Below, one piece after another: positions 32,425 to 40,455 of a stretch of DNA of 64,000 nt; the first letter of the stretch is position 1; every line of letters begins with the position of its first letter. The notes under the pieces were generated by a model. It made no database searches and had not been told where the DNA came from. It saw only the letters and a list, made by a program, of their open reading frames with translations. This stretch comes from Gaiellasilicea sp963784895. Lineage in GTDB: Bacteria > Actinomycetota > Thermoleophilia > Gaiellales > Gaiellaceae. The position numbers were made by a program, and so were the translations under genes. The stretch lies in the NCBI GenBank assembly GCA_963784895.1, contig CAWATM010000013.1, positions 1 to 64,000 of the forward strand, read 5' to 3'.

Positions 32425-33042
32425 CTACTCGGCGATCGCAGACGCGACGAAACTGCGCAGAACAGGGACGATTCCCGGGTCGATCGTGTGCGGCAGCGGC
32501 GCCTCGTCGTAGGTCACGTCGGCGCCCGCCGCGGTGAGCGCGTCACGGGCTGCGCGGCTCCACTCGACCGAGATCACCGGGTCGAGCGAGCCATGCGCGA
32601 TCGCCACCGGGAAGCCGTCGAGCCCGGTCAGGTCGAGCTCGAGCCGCTCGACCTCGGGCATGAAGCCGGAGAGCGGCAGCAGCGCCGCAGGCCGTTTCGC
32701 GACGCCCCTTCCGAAGGCGAGCGCGTAGCTCATCACCGCGCCCTGCGAGAAGCCGCCGAGGACGAGCGGCCCGTCGAGACCGTCGAGGAAGCCGGACAGC
32801 GCCTCGAAGCTGGGCCAGAACGTCCCGGGATCGGGCGTCGGGATCCCGGCGAGCCGGTACCAGTGCCGCCCGCCGGGCGGCAGCGACAACGGGCCGCCCG
32901 GCGTCAGCCCCCGGAGGCGCCGCTCTGGGTCGAGCGCATCGAGCAGCGGATAGAGGTCGTGCTCATCGGCGCCGCGTCCGTGGAGCAGCACGAACGTTCC
33001 CGCAGGATCGCCCGCCGCCGGACGCTCGAGGACGTCGAGCAT
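32425..33042 (-). CDS. Phospholipase/carboxylesterase-type alpha/beta hydrolase
   Basis: This 205-residue hydrolase has the oxyanion region VLLHGRGADEHDLYPL, the nucleophile serine in LGGFSQGAVM, the aspartate in AHGSLDPVI and the histidine in LPHTIDP: a complete catalytic triad of the carboxylesterase (YpfH/EstB-like) family. ATG 33042 overlaps the upstream dioxygenase stop (TGATG), so the pair is co-transcribed. That coupling recalls MhqD-MhqO-type hydroquinone detoxification pairs in other bacteria. Confidence 0.9.
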   Translation of the reverse strand: MLDVLERPAAGDPAGTFVLLHGRGADEHDLYPLLDALDPERRLRGLTPGGPLSLPPGGRHWYRLAGIPTPDPGTFWPSFEALSGFLDGLDGPLVLGGFSQGAVMSYALAFGRGVAKRPAALLPLSGFMPEVERLELDLTGLDGFPVAIAHGSLDPVISVEWSRAARDALTAAGADVTYDEAPLPHTIDPGIVPVLRSFVASAIAE

Positions 33043-33962
33043 CACCCGCGCGGATTCGGCAGCGGCGTCAGCCGCGGCTCGATCTGCTCGCGGAGGTGCT
33101 CGAAGTCGGGTGGGAGCGAGAGCCGCTCGCCGAGATGCTCCGGATCCTCGTCGGTCGCGAAGCCGGGGCCGAGGGTTGCCAGCTCGAAGAGGATCCCGTT
33201 CGGCTCGCGAAAGTAGACGGACTTGAAGTAGAAGCGGTCGATCACGGGCGTGGGCCGGTGCCCGGCTTCGGCGACGCGCTGCTGCCATGCCTCGTGCTCC
33301 TCGATCGTCGTTGCCCAAGCCACGTGGTGCACGGTCCCGGCGCCGGGGATGCCTCGTCCCTCAGGTGCCGTGTCGTAGGCGTACCAGCCGCCGCGCTGCT
33401 CCCCGCGCGCCTCCCAGCTGTAGTCGCCGCGGGCGGCGAAGCCGAGCGTGTCCTCGAGCAGGGCGGTGCTGCGCTCGGGGTCGATCGCGTAGGCCCGGAC
33501 GCCGTCGAAACCCTGCAGCGCGTGCTCCTCCGGAATCTCCGGGTGCTTCGCGACGAGCGGCGCGTCCCCGGTCTCGACCATGCGGAGCTCGTGCCTGACC
33601 CCCTCCGGGTCTTCGAACGCGAGGCTCGCGCCGGAGCGGGCGACGCTCCCCGCCTCGCCCTGCAGCCGCTGCTCCCAGAAGTCGAGCGCCGCCTGCGACC
33701 CGACCCGCCAGACGATCGTGTGGATCATCCCGGCGCCGGCCCTGCCGCGGGTTGCGCCCGGGTACTCGAAGAAGGTGATGTCCGAGCCGGCGCTGCCCTT
33801 CTCGTCGGCATAGAAGAGGTGGTAGACGGTCGGGTCGTCCTGGTTGACCGTCTTCTTCACCAGCCGCAGGCCGAGCACTCGGGTGTAGAAGTCGACGTTT
33901 TGTGGCGCGTCGCCGGTGATCAGGGTCACGTGGTGAACACCTTCGAGCTGCACGGGGTGCAT
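33042..33962 (-). CDS. VOC-family ring-cleaving dioxygenase (MhqO/LinE-like)
   Basis: This protein of about 306 residues has two vicinal-oxygen-chelate modules. The N-terminal one starts GVHHVTLITGDAPQNVDFYTRVLGLRLVKKTVNQDDP, a pattern shared with MhqA/MhqO and LinE-type hydroquinone dioxygenases. The second metal histidine is in TVHHVAWAT, and a glutamate ligand is likely in NGILFELATLGPGF. It is coupled to the esterase gene. The likely role is cleavage of substituted hydroquinones or quinone detoxification; the substrate is inferred from the family. Confidence 0.87.
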   Translation of the reverse strand: MHPVQLEGVHHVTLITGDAPQNVDFYTRVLGLRLVKKTVNQDDPTVYHLFYADEKGSAGSDITFFEYPGATRGRAGAGMIHTIVWRVGSQAALDFWEQRLQGEAGSVARSGASLAFEDPEGVRHELRMVETGDAPLVAKHPEIPEEHALQGFDGVRAYAIDPERSTALLEDTLGFAARGDYSWEARGEQRGGWYAYDTAPEGRGIPGAGTVHHVAWATTIEEHEAWQQRVAEAGHRPTPVIDRFYFKSVYFREPNGILFELATLGPGFATDEDPEHLGERLSLPPDFEHLREQIEPRLTPLPNPRG

Positions 33963-33977
33963 TGTGCAGGCCGCGCG

Positions 33978-33983
33978 TAGACT
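33978..33983 (+). promoter_or_regulatory. -10 element (TAGACT) of the glycosyltransferase gene
   Basis: TAGACT is followed by 9 bases (including CGGAG) and the ATG at 33993, giving a leader of only a few bases. Confidence 0.5.
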
Positions 33984-33992
33984 CGTGCGGAG

Positions 33993-35138
33993 ATGAAAGT
34001 GGGCATCGTCGTCCCGTTCTCGTGGTCCTTCTGGGGCGCGGTCGTGGAGCATGCGGAGTTGCAGGCAGCTGCGCTGCGTGAGCTCGGCCACGACGTGCGG
34101 CTGGTGATGGGGAACGACCCGCCCGGCCAGTTCACGCGCGTCCTGCATCCGCGCGTGGGACGGCACGGGCAGCCGCCGCCTGAGGTGATTCCGATCGGGC
34201 GGTCCGTGATCGTGCCCGCGAACGGCTCGCTGCCAAACATCATCCTCAGCCCGCGCTCGATCCTGCGAATCCGGCGGGTGCTGGCGCGCGAGAGGTTCGA
34301 CGTCCTCCATCTGCACGAGCCGATGACGCCGACGCCGTGCATCGCCGCGCTCGCGCTCTTCGACGGGCCAATGGTCGGGACGCACCATGCGAGCGGCGAC
34401 CTCGGCTGGATGCGGCTCGCGACACCGGTCTGGGGCTTCCTCGAGGAGCGGCTCGACCACCGGATCGCGGTGTCCGAGCAGGCCAAGGCGTCCGCCCAGC
34501 GTTGGCTCCCGGGCGAGTACGAGGTCGTCCCGAACGGCGTGCTCATCCCGGAGGGAGTCGAGCCGGGCGGCCGCGAGCACCGGCTCGTGTTCGCAGGCCG
34601 CCAGGAGCCGCGGAAAGGACTGCAGGTGCTGCTGCGTGCGTGGCCCGAGATCCGGCGGCGCACCGGCGCTCGGCTGCGAATCGCGGGGGCGGATCCGCTC
34701 GCCGTGCGGCTGCTGCTGACGCGGCTGCGCGTCTCCGACGAGGGCATCGACGTGCTCGGCTTCCTCAGCCAGGACGACCTGACCGCGGAGCTCGCCTCGG
34801 CGAAGGCGCTCGTCGCCCCGTCGCTCGGCGGCGAGAGCTTCGGGATGGTGCTCACGCGCGCGTTCGCCTGTGCGACGCCCGTGGTCGCGTCGGACATCCC
34901 GGGCTATCGCGACGTGATGTCGGCGGAGACGTCGGTGGCCGTGCCTCCCGACGATCTGGACGCCCTCACCGACGCGGTGGAGGCGCTACTGGCGGACGAG
35001 GACGGGCGCGCGGCTCGGGGCGCCGCCGCCCGGCAGCTCGCGATCGACCGCTATTCGTGGCAGGACATCGCCCGCCGGCTGGAGGGAATCTACGACTCCG
35101 TCCGCGGGCTTGATCCGCGCGCGTCGGTGGCCGCATGA
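33993..35138 (+). CDS. Glycosyltransferase family 4 (PimA-like)
   Basis: This 381-residue GT-B enzyme has the N-terminal GT4 pattern MKVGIVVPFSWSFWGAVVEHAELQAAAL, HLHEPMTPTP in the acceptor domain, the donor-domain start LVFAGRQEPRKGLQVLLRAW, and the nucleotide-sugar motif PSLGGESFGMVLTRAFACATPVVASD with the E-x7-E pair. The sequence resembles phosphatidylinositol mannosyltransferase PimA. The next gene, a flippase-like membrane protein, overlaps by 4 bases. This suggests glycolipid synthesis and export at the cytoplasmic membrane. Confidence 0.92.
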   Translation: MKVGIVVPFSWSFWGAVVEHAELQAAALRELGHDVRLVMGNDPPGQFTRVLHPRVGRHGQPPPEVIPIGRSVIVPANGSLPNIILSPRSILRIRRVLARERFDVLHLHEPMTPTPCIAALALFDGPMVGTHHASGDLGWMRLATPVWGFLEERLDHRIAVSEQAKASAQRWLPGEYEVVPNGVLIPEGVEPGGREHRLVFAGRQEPRKGLQVLLRAWPEIRRRTGARLRIAGADPLAVRLLLTRLRVSDEGIDVLGFLSQDDLTAELASAKALVAPSLGGESFGMVLTRAFACATPVVASDIPGYRDVMSAETSVAVPPDDLDALTDAVEALLADEDGRAARGAAARQLAIDRYSWQDIARRLEGIYDSVRGLDPRASVAA

Positions 35139-36190
35139 GGTACATGCCTCGGAACCCGTGGGTCCGTGCGTCGCTCGCCCTGCCGCTGCTCGCCGTCGTC
35201 GCCGCGCTGCTCTGGTGGCGGGGGCCCGACTGGGGCGTCGTCTACCACGCGTTCGACCTCGTCAACTGGGCCTGGGTCGCCTTCGCGCTCGGGCTCAACC
35301 TCGTCTCCGTGCTCTTCCGCTCGCTCGCCTGGAAGCTGACGATCGACCAGGCGCTGGATCCGCCCCAACCTCGCTTCGACAAGGTCTTCTCGGCCTTCTC
35401 CGTCGGGCTCCTCGGCAACGCCGTGCTCCCGGGACGGATCGGCGAGCTGGCGCGTGTGGCGGTGCTGCGGCGTCACGTCCCCCGCGGGCGCGGGTCGAGC
35501 GGGGCGCTCGTCGGAACGGTCTTCGCGCACCGGCTCTTCGATCTCTTCCCGGCGCTGCTGCTGATCCTGTACGTGGCCATGACGGCGAAGGTCCCGCATT
35601 GGGCGGTGACGAGCCTGGTGATCGTCTCGATCATGGGCGGTGTCCTCTTCACCGTCGCCGTCGTGTCGGCGCGCCGCCATCAGCGTCCGCTCGACCCGGA
35701 GCGGTCGGTGCGCCGGCTGCTGGCGATGGCGCGTCAGGGACTGGCGGTGCTGCGCTCACCGCTGCCGGCGCTGGGCGCGATCCTCCTCCAATGCGCCGGC
35801 TGGTTCATGCAGCTGCTCGCTGTGTACGTCGCGCTGCGGGCCTTCGACATCCACGCGCCGCTCCCGGCCGCCGCGCTCGTCCTGCTGTTGATGAACGTCG
35901 CCACCATCTTCCCGCTCTGGCCCGGCAACATCGGGCTGCTTCAGGCCGCGGTCGCGCTGCCGCTCGTTCAGTACGGCGTCGCCTACTCGACGGGGTTCGC
36001 GTACGCGCTCGTGTTGCAGGTGATCGAGATGTCCGTCGGCGTTGGCGTCGGCCTGATCTTCCTCGCGCGCGAGGGTCTCTCGTTCGCGAGCCTGCGTGAC
36101 ATGCCCGACGAAAGCGACGCTCAGCTGGAGGTGGACGGGGAGACCCATCCTCCCGAGAGGCGCCGTGCGCGCGCTCGCGTGCCCGGCTAG
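35135..36190 (+). CDS. Flippase-like membrane protein (LPG synthase TM / UPF0104 family)
   Basis: This 351-residue integral membrane protein has about eight helices. The family pattern FRSLAWKLTIDQAL and FSAFSVGLLGNAVLPGRIGELARVAVLRRH matches the N-terminal half of lysylphosphatidylglycerol synthase and its many stand-alone relatives. A second landmark is FPLWPGNIGLLQAAVALPL. There is no C-terminal aminoacyl transferase domain, so it is more likely a lipid-linked transporter or accessory for the glycosyltransferase it is coupled to. Confidence 0.88.
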   Translation: MRYMPRNPWVRASLALPLLAVVAALLWWRGPDWGVVYHAFDLVNWAWVAFALGLNLVSVLFRSLAWKLTIDQALDPPQPRFDKVFSAFSVGLLGNAVLPGRIGELARVAVLRRHVPRGRGSSGALVGTVFAHRLFDLFPALLLILYVAMTAKVPHWAVTSLVIVSIMGGVLFTVAVVSARRHQRPLDPERSVRRLLAMARQGLAVLRSPLPALGAILLQCAGWFMQLLAVYVALRAFDIHAPLPAAALVLLLMNVATIFPLWPGNIGLLQAAVALPLVQYGVAYSTGFAYALVLQVIEMSVGVGVGLIFLAREGLSFASLRDMPDESDAQLEVDGETHPPERRRARARVPG

Positions 36191-37085
36191 CCTCAAAGGC
36201 GTGCTCACGGCCGCGGCGGCGGCGGCCGCGCTGGCCGAAGGTCTACGCTCCGCCGGCGCCGACGCGGTCGAGCTGCCGGTCGCGGACGGCGGCGAGGGAA
36301 CGGGCGATGCGCTCTGGCTCGCCCGCGGCGGCGAGTGGCGGGAGGCGGACGTGCACGACGCGTTCGGCGCGCCGCGGCGGGCACGCTGGCTCGTCCTGCC
36401 CGAGGGGACGGCGGTCGTCGAGTCGGCCGCTGCGGTGCCGCTCGACCCGTCTCGGCTCGATCCGCTGGCAGCGTCGAGCCGCGGCTTCGGCGAACTCGTC
36501 CGAGCGGCGCTCGCGGACGGAGCGAAAGCGCTCGTCCTCGGCCTCGGCGGGACGGCGACGATGGACGCGGGCGCCGGGTTCGTCGAGGTCGTCGCCGAGC
36601 TACCGGTGCCAGCGATCGCCGCGTGTGACGTGAGCGCGACGCTCCTCGACGCCCCTCGTCTCTTCGGCCCGCAGAAGGGCGCCGACCCCGTCGCAGTCGC
36701 GGAGTTGGAACGGAGGTTCGGAGCGCGCGAGGAGCTTGTGTCTATCAGACACAAGCCCGGCTCGGGCGCTGCGGGAGGGCTCGGGGCGGCGCTCGCGGCG
36801 CTCGGCGCCGAGCTCGTCTCCGGCGCCTCCTACGTGCTCGATGCGGTCGACTTCGATGCCGCTGCGTTCGATCTCGTCGTCACGGGCGAGGGTCGCGTCG
36901 ATGCGACAACCCCGCTTGGAAAGGCGCCGGGCGAGGTCGTGCGCCGCTCGGCCGGGACGCGATGCGTCGTCTTCGGCGGTGTTGTCGAGCAGGACGTGCC
37001 AGGCGCCGAGACCGTCGCGCTTTCGGGCGACCCGGCCAGGGCGCGGGACGACCTCATCGAGCTCGGGAGAAGACTTCGTGTCTGA
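36165..37085 (+). CDS. Glycerate kinase (GlxK family)
   Basis: This kinase of about 306 residues phosphorylates D-glycerate. The N-terminus VRALACPASLKGVLTA matches the family start, and GGEGTGDALW, GLGGTATMDAGAGF, CDVSATLLDAPRLFGPQKGA, GSGAAGGLGAALAA and TGEGRVDATTPLGKAPGEV are all diagnostic. I chose GTG 36165, with GAGAGG upstream; it overlaps the previous gene by 26 bases. The segment EELVSIRHKPGSG is encoded by a perfect palindrome (36734-36756), and a related palindrome spans the stop codon. It is slightly shorter than the usual 370 residues. Confidence 0.92.
   Translation: MRALACPASLKGVLTAAAAAAALAEGLRSAGADAVELPVADGGEGTGDALWLARGGEWREADVHDAFGAPRRARWLVLPEGTAVVESAAAVPLDPSRLDPLAASSRGFGELVRAALADGAKALVLGLGGTATMDAGAGFVEVVAELPVPAIAACDVSATLLDAPRLFGPQKGADPVAVAELERRFGAREELVSIRHKPGSGAAGGLGAALAALGAELVSGASYVLDAVDFDAAAFDLVVTGEGRVDATTPLGKAPGEVVRRSAGTRCVVFGGVVEQDVPGAETVALSGDPARARDDLIELGRRLRV
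36734..36756. repeat. Coding palindrome, copy 1 of a GTGTCTATCAGACAC repeat
   Basis: Arms GCTTGTGTCT and AGACACAAGC are perfect 10-bp inverted repeats around ATC, inside the glycerate kinase frame. The central 15 bases are identical to copy 2 on the opposite strand. Confidence 0.8.
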
Positions 37086-37098
37086 TAGACACGAAGTC
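37072..37098. repeat. Palindrome over the glycerate kinase stop, copy 2
   Basis: Arms GACTTCGTGTCT and AGACACGAAGTC are perfect 12-bp inverted repeats around GAT; the stop TGA lies at its centre. It ends 2 bases before the convergent cNMP-binding gene stops, so it may act as a bidirectional terminator. The outer stem differs from copy 1 with matching changes on both arms. Confidence 0.8.
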
Positions 37099-37100
37099 GG

Positions 37101-37511
37101 TCAGCGCGCGTCGGCCTCGCGCAGCCGGTGCGCCAGGGCCTGGACGAGCTTCCAGGCGATCCGGGCGTCCGTCTCGACGATCGGGCGGAACTCCCAGAAC
37201 GTCATCGCGTAGGTCGTCATGTCGGTGTCCGCCTTGACCGTGGCGGTGCGGGCGCCCTCGTCGATCAGCGCGATCTCGCCGAAGTAGTCGCCGGGGCCGA
37301 GCGTCGCGCGCTCCTCGTCGTGGACGTACACCTTCGCGGTGCCTTCGCCGATGACGAAGAAGCCGGCGCCGCCGGAGCCCTCGCTCGCGATCGTGTCGCC
37401 GGCCGAGTAGTCGCGCTGCTTGAACGAGTCCGCGATCCGATTGAGGTCGCGCGACTCGAGGCCGGAGAAGAGCGGAACGCGCGACAGCATCTCGGTCGAG
37501 GGACGGGCCAC
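37101..37511 (-). CDS. Cyclic nucleotide-binding domain protein (CRP-like sensor domain only)
   Basis: This 136-residue protein consists of a single cNMP-binding beta-roll (VPLFSGLESRDLNRIADSF, YSAGDTIASEGSGGAGFFVIGEG, phosphate-binding cassette PGDYFGEIALIDEGARTATVKA with the conserved arginine). No helix-turn-helix follows, so it is not a DNA-binding regulator by itself. It lies 9 bases after xseB and is probably in the same operon. The ligand could be cAMP, cGMP or none. Confidence 0.9.
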   Translation of the reverse strand: MARPSTEMLSRVPLFSGLESRDLNRIADSFKQRDYSAGDTIASEGSGGAGFFVIGEGTAKVYVHDEERATLGPGDYFGEIALIDEGARTATVKADTDMTTYAMTFWEFRPIVETDARIAWKLVQALAHRLREADAR

Positions 37512-37520
37512 GACGCGATC

Positions 37521-37748
37521 CTAACCAGGTTCGCCGCCGCCAGGAAGCGGTGCCGCACCCGCGGCCCGCTGCGCGAGCTCCTCGATCTTCCCCTCGGCGG
37601 TCTCGAGCCGCGTCAGGCAGAAGCGGAGCAGCTCCTCGCCGCGCTCCCAGAGCGCGATCGCCTCGTCGAGCTCGGCCTCGCCGCGTTCGAGTCGCTCGAC
37701 GATCGCCTCCAGCTCCTTCTGCGCCGTCTCGAAGGTCAGCTCACTCAC
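37521..37748 (-). CDS. xseB: Exodeoxyribonuclease VII small subunit
   Basis: This 75-residue subunit has the family pattern LTFETAQKELEAIVERLERGEAELDEAIALWERGEELLRFCLTRLETAEGKIEEL. It oligomerises around the large subunit. Its start overlaps the xseA stop by 8 bases, the usual arrangement. A proline/glycine tail ends the protein. Confidence 0.95.
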   Translation of the reverse strand: MSELTFETAQKELEAIVERLERGEAELDEAIALWERGEELLRFCLTRLETAEGKIEELAQRAAGAAPLPGGGEPG

Positions 37749-38961
37749 GGACGTCCCTCACGTGTGCCCCGAACGCTCCCTCGGCGAGCTCCACCTCGAC
37801 GGCCGTCCCGGGCGCGAGCCCGGCGGTGCTGCGGAGGACGCCGTCGCCGGCGCGGACGATCGCGTAGCCGCGGCCAAGCGTCGCCCGCGGCGAGAGCGCG
37901 GTCAGCCGGCCCTCGGCACGCTCGACCGCGTTGCGGCGGCGCTCGAGCAGGAGGGCCGGGCCGCGACGGAGGCGCTCGCCGAGTGCCGTCACGCGCCGGT
38001 GATCGCGCTCGAGTGTCTTGCGGGCGCCGCGTTCGAGCGCGGAACGCGTGCGCGCGAGCCGCTCGCGTTCGCGCTCCGTCGCCCGCCTGACGCAGCGTTC
38101 CAGCGAGCTCCGCGCCCGTGTCAGCTCGACGCGCAACGCTTCGAAGTCGGGGACGACGAGCTTTCCTGCCGCGGTCGGCGTCGACACACGGACGTCCGCG
38201 GCGAGGTCGCAGAGCGGCGTGTCCTGTTCGTGGCCGACGGCGGAGACGACGGGCACCGGGCAGGACGCGACCGCGCGGACGACCCGCTCGTCGCTGAACG
38301 GGAGCAAGTCGTCGAAGCTGCCACCGCCACGGGTGAGGATGATCACGTCGATCCCGGGCTCGCGAGCCACAGCCTGGAGCGCCTCGACGATCCCGGCTGC
38401 CGCACGCGGGCCCTGTACGAGCGTCTCCGCGACGAGCACGCGCGCGGGTGGGAAACGGGTCTGGATCGTGGTCAGCACGTCGCGGCGCGCGGCCGCGTCG
38501 CTGCCGGTGACGAGGCCGATCCGCCGCGGAAAGCGGGGGAGGGAGCGTTTGCGGGCCGCGTCGAAGAGACCTTCCGCGGCGAGCGCATGCTTCAGCCGCT
38601 CGATCGCGGCAAGGTGCTCACCGAGCCCGAACCGCTCCAGCGAGAGCGCGCGTAGGCGGAACTCGCCCTTCGCCGCGTAGAGCTCCGGCCGCCCGAGCAC
38701 GTGGATCCGCTCGCCTTCGGCGAGCTCGAGCTTGAGCGCGTCGAAGGTGCGCCGCGGGATCGAGGCGGGCAGACACGCGCCGTCGTCCGAATCCTTGAGC
38801 GTGAAGAAGACGCTGGCCCAGTTCGCGCTCCGGCGCAACTCCGTCACCTCGCCTTCGATCCACAACGTCGGCAGCCGCGCGAGCCAGTCGGCGACGCCGC
38901 TGTTGAAGCCGGCGACGGTGAAGACCTTCTTGTCGCCGTAGACGAGAGGCTCGACCTTCAT
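37741..38961 (-). CDS. xseA: Exodeoxyribonuclease VII large subunit
   Basis: This large subunit of about 406 residues begins with an OB-fold domain (LPTLWIEGEVTELRRSANWASVFFTLKD, LEL...IHVLGRPELYAAKGEFRL). The catalytic domain follows (LPRFPRRIGLVTGSDAAARRDVLTTIQTRFP, VDVIILTRGGGSFDDLLPFSDERVVRAVA, VSAVGHEQDTPLCDLAADVRVSTPTAAGKL). A long arginine-rich coiled-coil then precedes the C-terminal SPRATLGRGYAIVR. I start at ATG 38961, which lies 8 bases after a TACGCT hexamer on this strand. The enzyme degrades single-stranded DNA to oligonucleotides. Confidence 0.95.
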   Translation of the reverse strand: MKVEPLVYGDKKVFTVAGFNSGVADWLARLPTLWIEGEVTELRRSANWASVFFTLKDSDDGACLPASIPRRTFDALKLELAEGERIHVLGRPELYAAKGEFRLRALSLERFGLGEHLAAIERLKHALAAEGLFDAARKRSLPRFPRRIGLVTGSDAAARRDVLTTIQTRFPPARVLVAETLVQGPRAAAGIVEALQAVAREPGIDVIILTRGGGSFDDLLPFSDERVVRAVASCPVPVVSAVGHEQDTPLCDLAADVRVSTPTAAGKLVVPDFEALRVELTRARSSLERCVRRATERERERLARTRSALERGARKTLERDHRRVTALGERLRRGPALLLERRRNAVERAEGRLTALSPRATLGRGYAIVRAGDGVLRSTAGLAPGTAVEVELAEGAFGAHVRDVRE

Positions 38962-38969
38962 CGTGGTCG

Positions 38970-38975
38970 AGCGTA
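38970..38975 (-). promoter_or_regulatory. Probable near-leaderless -10 element (TACGCT) of xseA
   Basis: On the minus strand TACGCT is followed by 8 bases and the ATG at 38961. The divergent MFS gene begins only 15 bases from xseA. Confidence 0.5.
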
Positions 38976-38976
38976 G

Positions 38977-40191
38977 ATGATCGATTCGGTGGCCGAAGCC
39001 GTCCCGCCCATCGGTCTCGCGCGCTACGGCGCCCTCTTCCGCGTCCCCCACGTGCGCCGGCTCGTGCTCAGTGGGATGCTCGCGCGGCTGCCGGCGGGAA
39101 TGATCGGGCTGGCGCTCTTGCTCCTCGTCCGCGAGAACGGCGGCAGCTACGCGGCCGCGGGCGCCGTCTCCGGCGTCTACTTCGTCGCGACGGCGGTCGG
39201 CGCTCCGATCGCGGGGCGCCTCGTCGACCGTCGCGGCCAAGCGCGGATTCTCCTCTCCCGCGCCGTGATCTTCCCGGTCCTGCTCCTCGCCGTCTGCTTG
39301 CTGGCGCTCGTCGAGGCACCGCTCGCCGTGGTCGGCGCGGCGGCCGCCGCCGCCGGCGGTCTGATGCCTCCGGTCGGGGCCTCGCTGCGGGCGCTCTGGC
39401 CCCGGATGTTCGCCGACGCCGAGTTGCGCGCCGCCGCGTACGCGCTCGAGGCGTCGTTGCAGGAGATCACCTTCATCGTCGGGCCGCTGCTCGTCGCGCT
39501 GCTGACGGCGGCAGTGTCACCGGTGCTCGCACTCGGCGCCGCCGCGGCCGTCGGCGGGGTCGGAACGCTCGCGCTCGCGCTCGCTGAGCCGGTGCGCGCC
39601 TGGCGGCCGGAGGAGGACCGGCAGGCATCGTCGGTCCTGGGCGCGCTCGAGTCGCGCGGTGTGCTGACGCTGATCGGCCTCTCCGCGTTTCTCGGCGTCG
39701 GTTTTGGCGGCACCGAGGTCGGCTTTCCCGCCTTCGCGGAGGATCATGGCGGCGCCGAGCTCGGCAGCATCCCCCTCTCGCTCTTCGCCGCCGGCAGCCT
39801 CGTCGGCGGGTTCGTGGCCGGTGCACGGGTGACGCTGCCGCCGCTACGGCTGCTCCGCATCTCCGCGGTCCTGCTCGCTCTCGGCCTGGCGCTGCCGCTC
39901 CTCGGCTGGTCGTTGGCGAGCATGGCCGTGCTCGCCTTCATCGCCGGGCTCGCGATCGCGCCCGTTGTCATGTCCGCCTACGGCCTGGTCGACGCGGTTG
40001 CCGTCCGTGGAACCGCCGCCGAGGCGTTCTCCTGGATCACGACGGCGGTCTTCGCCGGCTTCTCGGCCGGGATGGCGCTCGGCGGGACGTTGATCGACGC
40101 CTACGGCGCGAAGGCGTCGTTCGCGCTCGCGGTCGCAGCGACCTCGTGCGGGGCGGTGCTGGTCGCAATCGGCCCGGGTCTGGAGAACTAG
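38977..40191 (+). CDS. Major facilitator superfamily transporter
   Basis: This 404-residue transporter has about twelve membrane helices. The helix 2-3 loop carries the typical GRLVDRRGQARILLSRA motif near residue 80, and the second half repeats a similar architecture (GGTLIDAYGAKASFALAV). The substrate is not evident; drug or metabolite export is the usual guess for this subgroup. The start is ATG 38977, divergent from xseA. Its stop directly abuts the stop of the convergent small gene. Confidence 0.88.
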   Translation: MIDSVAEAVPPIGLARYGALFRVPHVRRLVLSGMLARLPAGMIGLALLLLVRENGGSYAAAGAVSGVYFVATAVGAPIAGRLVDRRGQARILLSRAVIFPVLLLAVCLLALVEAPLAVVGAAAAAAGGLMPPVGASLRALWPRMFADAELRAAAYALEASLQEITFIVGPLLVALLTAAVSPVLALGAAAAVGGVGTLALALAEPVRAWRPEEDRQASSVLGALESRGVLTLIGLSAFLGVGFGGTEVGFPAFAEDHGGAELGSIPLSLFAAGSLVGGFVAGARVTLPPLRLLRISAVLLALGLALPLLGWSLASMAVLAFIAGLAIAPVVMSAYGLVDAVAVRGTAAEAFSWITTAVFAGFSAGMALGGTLIDAYGAKASFALAVAATSCGAVLVAIGPGLEN

Positions 40192-40395
40192 CTAGAGGAG
40201 AATCTCGGCCGCGACGCGGGGGTCGCAGCCCTGGTGCACGAGCCCGACCGCCTCGTGCAAGTCGGCGTCGAGGGCCGCCGCGATCTTCTCGGCGAGCGCG
40301 AGCGGATAGCCCGCTTCGATCAGGACGTGCAGGCGCCAGGACTCGACCTTCGCCCGTTCGCTACCCCGGTCGACCAGCTCGGTGGTGTCGGCCAT
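40192..40395 (-). CDS. Small conserved actinobacterial protein of unknown function
   Basis: The product is 67 residues. The sequence (VESWRLHVLIEAGYPLALAEKIAAALDADLHEAVGLVHQGCDPRVAAEILL) is a recurrent small helical protein type in actinobacteria, but I know no function for it. The start is ATG 40395, or ATG 40404 three codons earlier. An imperfect A/T-richer palindrome (CTTGCT/AGCAAG, 40433-40448) lies upstream. Confidence 0.75.
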   Translation of the reverse strand: MADTTELVDRGSERAKVESWRLHVLIEAGYPLALAEKIAAALDADLHEAVGLVHQGCDPRVAAEILL

Positions 40396-40455
40396 GCTGC
40401 GCATGTTCGTGGTGGAAGAGACGTTCCCTTTGCTTGCTTGTTAGCAAGGAATTGT

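Noticed and set aside
36187..36203. TAGCCT seven bases before GTG 36201 as a leaderless start for glycerate kinase
   Set aside because: The conserved N-terminal segment ACPASLKG lies upstream of 36201, so the gene must start earlier (GTG 36165). The hexamer is coincidental here.
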